NCBI GenBank assembly: GCA_032164245.1
Contig: JAVMKO010000009.1
Coordinates: 83,928,712 to 83,992,711, forward strand
DNA from: Sternotherus odoratus
Lineage: Eukaryota > Chordata > Testudines > Kinosternidae
Direction: 5' to 3'
Length of the DNA stretch: 64,000 nt
In this document: positions 12,561 to 23,376 of the stretch, in pieces
Layout: every line of letters begins with the position of its first letter
Numbering within the stretch: position 1 is the first letter of the stretch
The notes under the pieces: model-generated
Told to the model about the DNA's origin: nothing
Seen by the model: only the letters and a program-made list of their open reading frames with translations
Database searches by the model: none
Translations under genes and position numbers: made by a program

Positions 12561-12734
12561 TAAAATAAAAACAATGAGTATTACTAGTGGCACCTTAGCC
12601 CACAAAAGCTTATGCCCAAATAAATGTGTTAGTCTCTAACACCCACTTCATCAAATGCATGGAGTGGATAATACAGTAGGAAGAGATATAGATTATATAT
12701 AGATATAAATAACAGTACATGAAAAAATGGCAGT
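12561..12734 (-). mobile_element. Penelope-like terminus with internal inversion
   Basis: A minus-oriented PLE 3' end reads from TAGTGGCACCTT into CACCCACTTCATCAAATGC and the adjoining ATACAGTAGGAAGAGATATA region. The 41 bp at 12597-12637 are the reverse complement of what the family has at this point, with intact flanks; see the findings. A CR1 follows directly. Confidence 0.65.
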
Positions 12735-14285
12735 TTGGTTACCTAGTGAGGGGGTCAAGACAAGTACTTTGTCTTTCAGAAAGTCTTTGACAGGCTTTTA
12801 TCTCAACAGGCTCTTCAGCAGTCATAGGATAAGGGTCCTCCCGCGGATCAGTTATTGGTTAAAAGATAGGAATCAAAGGGTAGGAATAAATGGTCTGTTT
12901 TCAGGATGGAGAGAGGTAAATATTGGGGCCCCCCAAAGATGTGTACTGGGACTAGTGCTGTTCAACACATTCATAAATCCTTAAATAATCTGGAAAAAGG
13001 GGTAAACAGTGAAGCTGCAAAGTTTGCAGATATACAAAACTACTCAAGATAGTTAAGTCCAAAGCTGACTGTGAAGAGCTACAAAAGGATCTCTCAAAAC
13101 TGGGTCACTGGGTACTACATTGGCAGATGAAATTCAATATTGATAAATGCAAAGTAATGCATATTGGAAAACATAATTCCTAACTATACGTATAAAATGA
13201 TGGGGTCTAAATTAGCTGTTGCCATTCAAGAGTGAGATCTTGGAGTCATTGTGGATAGTTCTCTAAAAAACATCCATTCAATGTGCAGCAGCAGTCAAAA
13301 AAAGTGAACAGAATGTTGGAAATATTAGAGAAAGGGATAGATAGTAAGACAGAAAATTGGAAAATGTTCAGAAAAGAGCAACAAAAATGATTAGGGGTAT
13401 GGAACGGCTGCCATATGAGGAGAGATTACCGTATATACTAGAGTATAAACCGAGTATAAGCGCGGCGGGGACGGGAGAGCGAGGCGCTTTTTTTTTTTTT
13501 TTTTTTTTTTTTTTCCGGCGGGGAGGGGAGGAACCGGGGCGTAATGCATATTTACTCTCCTTTAGGCAGGTTGAGCCAATAATGATTGCAATCAATACAA
13601 CAGTCTTTAATCAGTATAGTTTTATTATAGAAGCTTCAAGGGTCTCCAACTATCAGATGCACTCACTTACATTTTGTGGGTGATTTACCGGATGTACCTT
13701 GTGAAAACTACTAAAAGAAGTTTAAAATGTATTTTCATTTGGAGTGAGTGAAAATCCTGATAGATACGGTATCTATTTTTATTTTTGAAATTTACCGGTA
13801 GCTGCTGCATTTCCCACCCTAGGCTTATACTCGAGTCAATAACTTTTCCAGCTTTTTGTGGTAAAATTAGGTGCATCGGCTTATATTCGGGTCGACCTAT
13901 ACTCGAGTATATACGGTAATAAGACAGGGATTTTTCAGGTTGGAAAAGAGATGACTTATGGGGGATATGATAGAAGTCTATAAAATCAAGACTGGTGTGG
14001 AGAAAGTAAATAAGCATTATTTCCTTCTCATAACACAAGAACTAGGGGGTCACCAAATAAAATTAATAGGCAGCAGGTTTAAAATGAACAATAGGAAGTA
14101 TTTCTTCACACAACAGTGAACCTCTGGAAGTCCTTGCCATAGGATGTTCTGAAAGTCAAGACTATAACAGGGTTCAAAAAAGAAATAGATAAATTGCAAG
14201 ATGGGCAGGGGTGGTGTCCCTAGTCTCTGTTTTCCAGAAGCTGGGAATGAGGGACAGGGGGATAGATGGATGTTTTGTGATTGCT
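12735..14285 (+). mobile_element. CR1 LINE, RT C-terminus and 3' UTR, split by a MITE
   Basis: Decayed CR1 reverse-transcriptase coding sequence. An in-frame APQRCVLGLVLFNTFIN segment at about 12928-12978 matches the LINE RT motif PQGSVLGPLLFNIFIN. Further on are GHWVLHWQMKFNIDKCKVMH-like codons at about 13105-13165 and the 3'-UTR-type block from AAAAGAGCAACAAAAATGAT to about 14270. The element is 5'-truncated and has many stops. It is interrupted at 13429-13916 by a TA-flanked MITE; the CR1 sequence resumes exactly on the other side. Confidence 0.85.
13429..13916. mobile_element. TA-flanked MITE nested in CR1
   Basis: The termini are CCGTATATACTAGAGTATAA and the reverse complement of TACTCGAGTATATACGG. 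TA is duplicated at 13427-13428 and 13917-13918. Removing the element restores the expected CR1 reading GAGAGATTAATAAGAC, so the empty site is directly inferable. A run of about 25 T lies at 13490-13514. Terminus and TA duplication are consistent with Tc1/mariner-type transposition; the autonomous partner is unknown to me. Confidence 0.85.
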
Positions 14286-15613
14286 AGTTTTCTGCACTGC
14301 AAGTTAAAAACACTAGTATATTCAGAAAGCAATTTATGTAATAAAATTTAGTTTAAACTTCATTCAGTACATAAGTACCTGATTTCTTTGCAAGCAATGA
14401 GGTATTTTAAAAAAGTAGATAAAATCAGTATCAGAGTATTTCCCCTGGCTCTGATTATATGCCTGAAGCTTATTGATTTATTTGAGTTAAATAGTTGTCT
14501 GAAACAAAAGTTCCTTTATACTTTTTGTATGGAGTCGGTCTACAGCTCAGTACTTAGTTGTGTGAATAAGCATGCAGTTTTCATTTTAAATTTCTATTTT
14601 GCATAAATCTTCCTTTAAAAATTGTCCAGAGGAGCAGAGTTACTTGGTCTGTGTGATGTGTTTTGTTGCCAGACTGTGGCTGTTGTAGAGTTCAAGTTAT
14701 GCATTCTGATTCTCAGACATGGATTGACTTGAAAGCCAAGATCCTTGAGGGTACAGACGCCTACGTACTTAGACAATGAAATAATCCAATTTTTAGCTCT
14801 GCAGCCCAGGAGCGTGTTGTGTTAGACCAAATGCAAATACTGCATAGCAGCTGGATTTGTCGAGCAATTTCAAGCTTTTAGTATTCCATGACAGCACAGA
14901 GTATATTATATTTTATTTATTAAACAGTTTTTGAGGCTTATTTTGTTATATGTAACATGTCTTATTTTGTTAAATATCCGACTGCTACGTCTACCATGAA
15001 ATAAAGATTTTTGAATTATGGAATGTTCATGATACTTTACTGGATGATTTCAAGGCATACAATGAGAGGAAGGGCAGGCAACAAGGGTTATAAAAGATAG
15101 CAATGTGAATAACAGACCTTTGTTTTCAGTGCCAACTCTCGTCCTCAGTATTAGTAATTCATCTTTGAACTACTTAATGAATCGGATGCTTAAATTTTAA
15201 ATTTGCTTTAACAAAAATGTCTCGCTGTAAAGCTAGCTTTTAGTGTAATGGCTTATGTATAACTTTATTTAAAATTATATGTACCATCTTAAAAAAAGTT
15301 TTTGTATAACATAGTTCAGTTCAAGGAACTATTCTAGAGAGTAAAACAAAATTGTAGGTGTTTATTTCCTTAAATATCACTTGGAATATCTGTTAAGCAT
15401 TATAGGAAATCTGAATTGACTGTACATGTAATAAATGCTGAACCTGAATGCACTTTAGTGTGGACTGTGAGGTCTGTTGATGATTTTCAGTGAACACCAG
15501 GCACTTCCATAAATTGTAGATCTTGGCTTATCGCAGTACAGATGGAAGCACTCTTCAGTGTTTTGAATCTTGAGTAGAGAAATCCTGAGAAAACGGTTTT
15601 TAAAAATGGTATA
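14286..15613. other. AT-rich unique DNA, nothing recognised
   Basis: No supported gene or repeat. It contains a TTATTTTATTTATTAAA-type low-complexity patch at about 14905-14925. Confidence 0.4.
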
Positions 15614-15918
15614 CAGTAAACCCTCGATTTAACGGACCTCGATTTAACGGACTTCGGATGCAACGGACAAAATTTCTGAGCAAGTCTGATGCATTCCTGA
15701 TCCATTTCTGGTGGGCTGGTTGCCGGCTGCCGCCCGGCTCCCAGCACCCAGTGCCTGGGCGGGCGGGCTGACTGCTCCCGGCAGCCAGTGCCCGGGTCTC
15801 GGCAGCGGGCGGGCTGCTGCTCCAACAGCTCATTTTTTTATTATTATTAAATAACGGACTTTTTGATTTAACGGACACCCCCTCGCCCGAATTAGTCCGT
15901 TAAATGGAGGTTTTACTG
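15614..15918. mobile_element. Tigger/mariner-like MITE
   Basis: It begins CAGTAAACCCTCGATTTAAC and ends in the reverse complement CCATTTAACGGAC...CAGTAAAACCTCC. TA flanks both sides (15612-15613 and 15919-15920). The left terminus repeats its own GATTTAACGGAC block twice. The GC-rich core is typical of these MITEs and codes for nothing recognisable. Confidence 0.85.
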
Positions 15919-17716
15919 TATCTTAATTTTACTCATTCCTCTTAGTGAAAAAGAAAGTGGTAGTGAAAAAGATGATAGTTCAAAGATTATAGCTGCTGGT
16001 AAAATTGTTCTGAAAATGTTTGCTGCTTGTGTCTCTACATAGTAGTCATTGATATCTGACCTGACACACTAAGTATCATAATGTAGAATTTACATTTGAC
16101 TTCAGAACATAATACCCTCTGTAAGAGAAAAGGGTCTAAATCTTTATGTACTACAGTACTATCATGCTGTTCGAGTGCTCAGCCATCAACTTATAGCTCT
16201 TGTCATGTTCTCAATTATTTGTACAGGGTTTTGGAAATATAAAGTGCTGCATTAATAGTTACCATTTGCCCATGTTTGTGATTCTTGCCTGTGATACGTT
16301 AACATGGCTCTCCTGGTTCTGATACAAGAACGAGAAGTTAAAAACAATCTCTTTGGTAAAAGTACTTTGGCTTTACTGTATTTCTAGTTTTTAAATCACG
16401 GTTACTAATGAAATGACCGTTGTAATTAGAGACTTTGAGTTCATCTATTTTTTTAAAGGCAGGCTGTAGCAGCTTGAAAAATCTACTAGCTCTGGGCAAG
16501 TGGGAATCTTGAATCTTCAGATTCTGCAGAATCAAAGCTTTCATTTAAAAAAAACCTCTAGGCCTTAAATATGAAAAGTGTACACCAATTTAGTTTAATA
16601 TTCTTCAACCTGCAGAGAGCCCCAGTGTTCAGTTATTACAGTAGTGTTCGGAGATTTCAGCTGGAGTTCATGATCCTATTCTCATGGGCACTGTGCAAAC
16701 AAAATGAAAAGACCTTTTCTTCCTCAAGGAGTTTACAAACCACGTATAAGATGAGAGAACAGGTGGAGCTGGGGGAGGAGGCCATTATAACCATAATAAG
16801 CAGTGATAACTGCACACCAGCTGCCAATCTGCTAGTAAGTGTCTTGTAAGCAGGCACCACAACCTAGGTGAGTTAAGGTGAGATGTGAAGAATAATAATG
16901 TGCATTTATCAATTTTTATTTTTTTTAAAAGGGCTCCTTCCATATATAAGGGCTTGTATGGGTGAAAGCATGACAATGCTTGATGGACAGTTTGACTAAT
17001 GGAAAATAAAGGCTGACATCACTGATGTGGCAGAAGAGGGCATAGATGACTCTTTGCCATGTAAGAAATGGGGCAGAGCTAAGCCCTAAGGCGCTAAATA
17101 CAGAATACAAATAGTTCATTCTTCATGTGGGGGAAGAGGAGGTGCCAATGGAGGATATGCAGAATGAGGGCTATTGTACATGAGATGACAATCCAGGAAG
17201 ATGTTTGCACCAGTGTTTAAATTAATTTAAGGGCAGAACAGTAATGTGGCATTTGTCCAGACCAGAAAGGAGTTTTCAGTAGTCAACTGAAATAGATAAA
17301 ATTTAGCTGTGTGGAAGTGAAAGAGAGATGGCTTTTGGAGATGTTAGGGTTGCCAATTTTCTAATTTCCGAGTACTGGAATACCCCCTTATCTCTCCTCT
17401 CAACACTCCATCCCTGCTTTGCCTCTCCTTTCCTCAAGGCTCTGCCCTCTCCTTCCTGGTCACTGCTCTCCCCCTCCTCCTTCCTCAAGAGAGGATGTGA
17501 CTAAAAAAAGGCTTATGTGAAAGTCAGTTATTTTTCAGTGACACACGAAGAATTTGGCATTTGCCAAAACTCAATAATACCTTTAGAGTTGAGAATTAGA
17601 TACAGGGTTGACATAAGTTACCTCTGATTTACCTCATAGTAGCTAAGACACTGATCTTTGAGGCTAACTGCTAATATGTAAGGATGATGGAGAAAATATT
17701 CAGTTCCTTTTGAATA
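15919..17716. other. Unique or anciently repeated DNA, no gene
   Basis: The interval 16640-17350 has a texture like an old dispersed amniote repeat (for example AAGGAGTTTACAAACCACGTA), but I cannot assign a family. No reading frame is supported. Confidence 0.35.
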
Positions 17717-17724
17717 CTTTATGG

Positions 17725-18332
17725 CAGGGGTCTCAAACTCAAATGACCATGAGGGCCGCATGAGGACTAGTGCACTGGCCCGAGGGCCGCACCACTGACA
17801 CATACACACACACCCTCGCTGCCCCGGCTCTGCCCCCACTCCACCCCTTCCATGAGGACTAGTGCACTGGCCCGAGGGCCGCACCACTGACACACACCCT
17901 GCCCTCGCTGCCCCGGCTCTGCCCCCACTCCACCCCTTCTATGAGGACTAGTGCACTGGCCCGAGGGCCGCACCACTGACACACACCCTGCCCTCGCTGC
18001 CCCGGCTCCACCCCCACTCCACCCCTTCCAAGAGGTCCCACCCCTGCCCCACCTCCTCCTCTGAGCACGCAGCTCCCCATTCCCTCCTGGAAAGCGCTAG
18101 GCACCACCAACAGCTGTTTGGCAAACAAAGCAAGAGCAATATAGGAAGTCCAGAGCTAGAAACACGCGCGGCCCAGCCAGGCAGCAGAGAAGCCTCCACT
18201 TCTGGCCCCTCCGTCCTGCAAACTGCTATGGTGGGACCGGAGGGGAGGGGGGGCGCCAGGAAGCTTGGCGGGCCGCAGGGAAGGGCTTTGCGGGCCGCAT
18301 GTGGCCCCCGGGCCGCATGTTTGAGACCCCTG
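17725..18332. mobile_element. hAT nonautonomous element with internal minisatellite
   Basis: The termini are CAGGGGTCTCAAACTC and GTTTGAGACCCCTG. A perfect 8-bp target duplication CTTTATGG lies at 17717-17724 and 18333-18340. Inside, a unit of about 90 bp starting ATGAGGACTAGTGCACTGG is present three times (starts 17760, 17852 and 17941). The rest is GC-rich, ending with repeated GGGCCGCATG motifs. Confidence 0.9.
17760..18030. repeat. Three-copy 89-92-bp tandem repeat inside a hAT element
   Basis: Unit starts are at 17760, 17852 and 17941, so the periods are 92 and 89 bp. The first unit has an expanded CACATACACACACACAC tract, which explains the length difference. The copies are otherwise nearly identical, so the expansion is young relative to the host element. 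Confidence 0.9.
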
Positions 18333-18532
18333 CTTTATGGTGACAAAAGAACGTTGGTGTATTGTTGGCCTTCTTTTGAATGGAAGTAGCAATCTCTTGA
18401 GTGCTAGTTGAAATTTTCCGTACAGCCCTGAGGGTATGCCTGCATAGCAGTCCTGGTGTGTAGACCTATCCAAATTAGCTGTATCTATCTAGCTGGGTAC
18501 CACAACTTGGGCTTCAACTCGGGCTGTACAAA

Positions 18533-18653
18533 TGGCGGCAGCGGCCCACGTGGCGCTTCCCGGCCCCAGCGTGGAGCCGCCGGCGGCCGCGGGCCGGATA
18601 AAATGCTTTGGCGGGCCGTATAAGGCCCGGGGGCCGGAGGTTCCCCACCCCTG
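18533..18653. mobile_element. Truncated GC-rich hAT element
   Basis: It ends GGGCCGGAGGTTCCCCACCCCTG, the reverse complement of a CAGGGGTGGGGAACCTCCGG terminus, followed by CATTAGAG as a possible 8-bp target half. The other terminus is missing; the sequence begins inside the element near ATGGCGGCAGCGGCCC. Confidence 0.7.
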
Positions 18654-18692
18654 CATTAGAGGGATGATAATCTCTACTCTGGATTGGCGATT

Positions 18693-18905
18693 TATTTCTG
18701 TATTCAGAGGTAGCTGTGTTAGTCTGGAATAGCAGAAGTAACAGAGTCCTCTGACACCTTAAAGACTAACTAAAGTATTGAAGCAGAAGCTTTCATGGGC
18801 TAATACCCACTTCGTCGGATGCAAGCCTACAAAAGCTTATGCTTCAATACTTTAGTTAGTCTTTAAGGTGCCACAGGACTCTGTTACTTCTGCTATTTCT
18901 GTATT
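18693..18905. mobile_element. Penelope-like element terminus, fold-back copy
   Basis: The long outer end is on the left (CAGAGGTAGCTGTGTTAGTC) and the short arm is on the right, ending GTTACTTCTGC. The left arm reaches CTTCGTCGGATGC; the right arm starts a little further in, at GCCTACAAAAGCTTATG, so the hairpin is asymmetric at its centre. A perfect 12-bp target duplication TATTTCTGTATT lies at 18693-18704 and 18894-18905. Confidence 0.85.
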
Positions 18906-19323
18906 GTTGTTTAGACATTTATACTGGTTTACTTGAGACATTTTAGTTCATGAATAGTAATTTATAGCTGTTTTGAGATACAGAAAATTGTTTTTTCTTC
19001 AAGGTACTGAAAATAGTTTCTAAAAGAGACACAATTTCAAAAATATATTGAAAAATAGAAAAGGGAGACAGTATGATGGCAATAAGCAATGGTTCACTTT
19101 GTTGTGCTGCAATAAATTAATTATATAATGGACCTATTGTTCATTCTGTTGTGCTTTTTTTCCATTTAAAACAAAAGCCACTTTTTTTCATAACAAAACA
19201 ATAGATAGGCTTCATGAATCTTCAACAGTGACTGTATTTTTAATTCCCTCATGTTAAATACACTTCAGGGTAGCTGCTCTTTTTAAAAATTACATGTTAT
19301 ATTTTATCTCATTTGGTCAACAG

Positions 19324-19395
19324 GGGAGTTACTAACCTTGACGGCATGGATCATTCTGTGCTCAGAGGGGAGATGTCAGCAGTGCTTCATGACAG
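19324..19395 (+). CDS. Candidate internal host exon, unidentified protein
   Basis: A 72-bp segment is bounded by an acceptor (TTTGGTCAACAG) and a strong donor (GACAG/GTATGT). Two of the three frames are open. The frame with a leading single base reads GVTNLDGMDHSVLRGEM, then SAVLHD, and ends two bases into a codon. Joined to the candidate at 56487-56531 it stays open through that exon in the same phase; the other open frame does not. I do not recognise the protein. The acceptor has a weak pyrimidine tract, and an exon this short can be open by chance, so the call rests on the splice sites and the phase match. Confidence 0.45.
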
Positions 19396-20109
19396 GTATG
19401 TTTTATATAAGTAGCTAAAATCAGGCAGCACCTTCCGTGCTTATTGTCCGGGTGGCTGCGATTTTTCTTAACCTTGAAAACCTATTCCTTTTTTCTTTCT
19501 GGAAAACCTTGAAGAAATCTGAAAAACAAAGCGGAACACAAAAATCCCCCCAAAACAAAAGCAAATGTTTTGGGAAATAAAACACACACCACATAATATG
19601 CCTCTCACTTGATTAGTTTATTTGTTCTTCAGAAATAGAGCACATGATTTTTCAAAAATGAAAAGCTTGCAGTTCTGTAAGTAAAAGGCAAGGAAACAAT
19701 TTGAGATCCCTCCCTAGTCTATCTAGTTAAGTATACTGGTTTTCTGGATCTGCTCTTGCTCTTTGTCAGGAACACAATCAGAATATGCTAAAGACACTTG
19801 ATTGCTGATCTGGCTTAGGAGGAATTCTGGTGTGTTTAAAACAAAATTCTGAATTCAGCTGCTCTGTTTTCTTTGATTATTATTTTTTTTAACTTCAGCT
19901 TTCTATTATTGATGCAGTTAACTGTTACTCAACCTTTCTAGAGAAACAGATTCAGGGTAGGACTTCTCTTTATATATTGGAAGATGATAAACTCCGGATT
20001 GTTTTAGTAGGTGCATTTCATCCTTTTCTTTCTGTTTTGAACTCTTATCATTAACTCCGTGTGGGATCAATCATGTTTTATATAATTGGAATGGTTCTAG
20101 AGTCCCTTA
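19396..20109. other. Putative intron, nothing recognised
   Basis: AT-rich DNA between the candidate exon and an antisense CR1. Confidence 0.35.
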
Positions 20110-21500
20110 TATAAAATCATAGAAACGTAGGCCTGGAAGGGACTTTGAGAGGTCATCAAGAACATCCCCCTGCATTGAAGCAGAACCAAGTAAACCTAGA
20201 CCATTCCTGAAAAGTTTGTCCAATCTGTTCTTAATACCTCCGGTGATGGGGATTTCACAACCTGCTTTGGAAGTCTGTTTCAGAACAGCTATACTTGTAG
20301 GTTAAATATTATGGAAAATTTTCTTATTACATCTCCCTTGATACAGATTAAGCACATTAGTCCTCCTAACTTCAGTAGACGTGGAGAACAATTTCATTAT
20401 CCTCTTTATAACAGCTCTTAACATATTAAAAGACTTAGCAGATTCTACCATAGTTGTCTTCTCTCAAGACTAAACATACCCAGGTTTTTTAAACCTTTCC
20501 TTATAGCTCAGGTTCTCTAAACCTTTCATCATTTTTGTTGCTCTTCTTTGGACTCTGTCCAGTTTGTCCACATCTTTCCTAAAGTGTGGCATCTGGGACT
20601 GGACATAGTGCTTCTGCTTGAGACCTCATTGGTGCTGAGTAGAGCGGGACAGCATGTCTTAGCCTTTTTCAAACCTGCATTAAATTGTTGACTCACATTC
20701 AACTTGTGATCTATAACCCTCAGATCCTTTTTGGCACTACTCCCTCCTACCCCAGTTATTCCCCATTTTTTAGTTGTGATTTTGACTTTTCCTTCCTAAG
20801 TGAAGTACTTTGCACTTGGCTTTATAGAATTTCATCTTGTTGATTTTAGACAAATTCTCCAATTTGCCAAGGTAATTTTGAATACTAATCCTGTCCTCCA
20901 AAATGCTTGCAACACCTCCCAGCATGATGTCCTTCACAGATTTTATAAGCATACTCTCCACTCCATTATCCAAGTCATTAGAGAAAATATTGAATTGTAA
21001 TGAACCAAGGACAGACATATACCCCTCCCAGTTTGATAACCACTCATTGAGTATGGTCTTTTAATCAGTTGTGTGCCCACCTTATAGTATTTCGTCTAGA
21101 CCTCATTTGCCTAATTTGCAGGACTGTCAAAAACCTTACTAAGATATCTCGTGTCTACTGTTTCCCCCATCCATAAGACCAGTAACCCTGTTGGCTATTC
21201 CTTATAACCCTATTATCTTCCATGGGCTTACAGCTTGATTGTTTAATAATCTGCTCCAGTATCTTTCCACTTTTGACTGACTGGTCTGTAATTTTCCAAG
21301 TTTGCTTTGCTCCTGTTTTTAAAGATAGGTACGATGTTTACCGTTCTTCAGTCCCCTGAAATCTTATTCATTCTCCATGAGTTCTTCAAGATAATTGCTA
21401 ACGGTTTTGATACTGCTTCAGCTGATTCCTTAAAATGTATGCTGTGTTTTGATCAGCTCTCCCCATTGATTAGAAATGTCAATATACTTTTGTAGTTGGA
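20110..21500 (-). mobile_element. CR1 LINE, RT C-terminus and 3' UTR, antisense
   Basis: The plus strand starts with AATCATAGAAACGTAGGCC and GGAAGGGACTTTGAGAGGTC, the reverse complement of a CR1 3' UTR end. Minus-strand translation at 20770-21018 gives a degraded RT block including VLGSLQFNIFSNDLD and KMKFYKAKCKVLHLG, which match LINE RT motifs. It is 5'-truncated and full of stops. Confidence 0.8.
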
Positions 21501-21843
21501 TGCAGTGTAGAGAGAAATCTTCCACTGAGTGTCATTATGAAGCTAGGTTGAGAGTATACCTTTAATTAATCTTAATATGAAGCTTCTGGTAGCTGAAGAA
21601 GAAATTTCAGACTTAAGTGTTACTAATTTATCAGCACATTATAAATAGGGTGCAAAATACTCACGTCAGTGTTCAATTAGCAGGGTATGAAACATACATT
21701 TAAGAAAGGACATGAATAGATTGTTCAAATTGTAATAGTGGCTTCATCGCATTCCAGTATTGGAAATAATCAGATAGATGTTGGTAAGTGACACTTTGGC
21801 TTGCTTTGTTCTGTCACTTAATCCTGATATTTGTACTCTAGAG

Positions 21844-22215
21844 CAGGGGTGGGCAAACTACAGCCTGCTGGCCATTTTTATCTGGCCTGCGAGGTTGGGC
21901 TGGGGGGCGGGGCCACTTCCCGGCCCAGGGTGCCGGGCCGAGCGCGGCAAGCTGCGGGGCCCTGCACCCTGCTCAGCAGGTAAGCAAGTTGGGGGTAGGG
22001 GGGGCTTAGGTGGTGGAGGATGGAGTCCTGGGGGAGCAGTTAGAGTTCAGGGGGGGTCCTCTGGAGAGGGCGATCAAGGGACAAGGAAGGGGAGGTTGGA
22101 TTGGTCAGGAGTTTAGAGGGGGCAGTCCAGGGGTGGCAAATGGGTGGGTGTGGGATAGGGGGCACAATTTTGAACCTCAGTGTGGCCCTTGGGCCAAAAA
22201 GATTGCCTACCACTG
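21844..22215. mobile_element. hAT nonautonomous element (MITE)
   Basis: The termini are CAGGGGTGGGCAAAC and the reverse complement of TTGCCTACCACTG. A perfect 8-bp target duplication CTCTAGAG lies at 21836-21843 and 22216-22223. This matches the palindromic NTCTAGAN target preference known for hAT transposases. The interior is GC-rich and non-coding. Confidence 0.92.
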
Positions 22216-22223
22216 CTCTAGAG

Positions 22224-23035
22224 AAACCACAGACTAAATCGGGAAGTGCAGGTCTGTGCACTAGAGGGATATTTAACTCAAGAGTGGATGTACCAACCAT
22301 ACAACTACAACTTTAGACTTTTTTTTTTTTTATCATAACTCATTCTACTTTTTCTAAAAACAAAACTCATGGTGTTTTCAGATACTGATTATATTTAGAT
22401 TGCATTCTCCTTCCTATATTAGTGCTTCATTTACCTCACATACTGAACTGTAATTAAGCTATGTTCTCAATTTCCTACAGACATACCTGTGAGGAGGTTT
22501 TTTTAGTTGTTTCTAAATGTTCATCGTCTTTGTGTATCAGCATAAATGTTTCCTTTAATTTTTCCTAGACTTGAAGAAGTAGTTGAGACAATTCACCATG
22601 CAGGGGGAATTTAGTATGCTTATAGGAACTATAGATGCACTCTGTTTATATACAAACAAAATTCTCTGTCTTAGAAATATCAATATGCAGGGATTATTCT
22701 AATAAACTGCAACTGGCAGTCCTCAAAAAGTGGGATAAGCAGTATTTAAGCTAGCTCTGGTTCTGGGAGCTACTACAGGGATCCTCATATCATCTGCCTT
22801 CCCTTGGAGGGGAGAAGGATGAAATCTGTTAGGTATATGGGAAAGCTTTACTTTGAAGCATCATTAAAAGGCAATATATCATATGCATGTATATCTAAAT
22901 GATTTCTAAATGTGGTCTGCCAAGATTTGTAGCTTATAACTGGTATAATCCATGATCAGAAATGCTTAAAATTTTTTGTAAGGTACCCAACTAGAACAAA
23001 GGCATTTATTACATAATAGCCAGGTGAACGATAGC
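22224..23035. other. Unique DNA left of the DIRS element
   Basis: No repeat or gene recognised. The DIRS terminus begins at about 23036. Confidence 0.4.
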
Positions 23036-23218
23036 TTCTTCTTCGAGTGCTTGCTCATGTCCATTCCCACAAGTGTGTGCGCACCGCGCATGCATGGCTC
23101 CGGAAAGTTTTCCCCAGCGGTACCCGTAGGGTCGACAGGGGCGACCCCTGGAGTGGCGCCCTTATGGCAATGTATATATGCCCCTGCCGACCCTCCCCCC
23201 GCTCAGTTCCTTCTTCCC
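23036..23218. repeat. DIRS left inverted terminal repeat
   Basis: It runs from the TTCTTCTTCGAG terminus through GGAAAGTTTTCCCCAGCGG to GCTCAGTTCCTTCTT. It is the inverse of 28903-29060 over most of its length, with small differences (GTATATATGCC against GGCATATATAC). It contains a TATATA stretch at about 23172 that could serve as a promoter. Confidence 0.9.
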
Positions 23219-23376
23219 GCCCATGACGGTTAGCTGGAATCCCCTTTATCTAGTCGCGGTATCCCAAGCCTAGTTCCTATTGTTAGTGTAAATCCGTTTA
23301 TAGTTCTTCTTAGTGTTAAGTGTTAACAGTTTTAGATTAGAGTAGTTGTGTTCTATCTTGGTCCTCGCTCCGGGGC

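Noticed and set aside
17618..18473. Overlapping minus-strand frames with repeated CQWCGPRASALVL text
   Set aside because: They translate the 90-bp minisatellite of a hAT element; repeated text comes from the tandem units.
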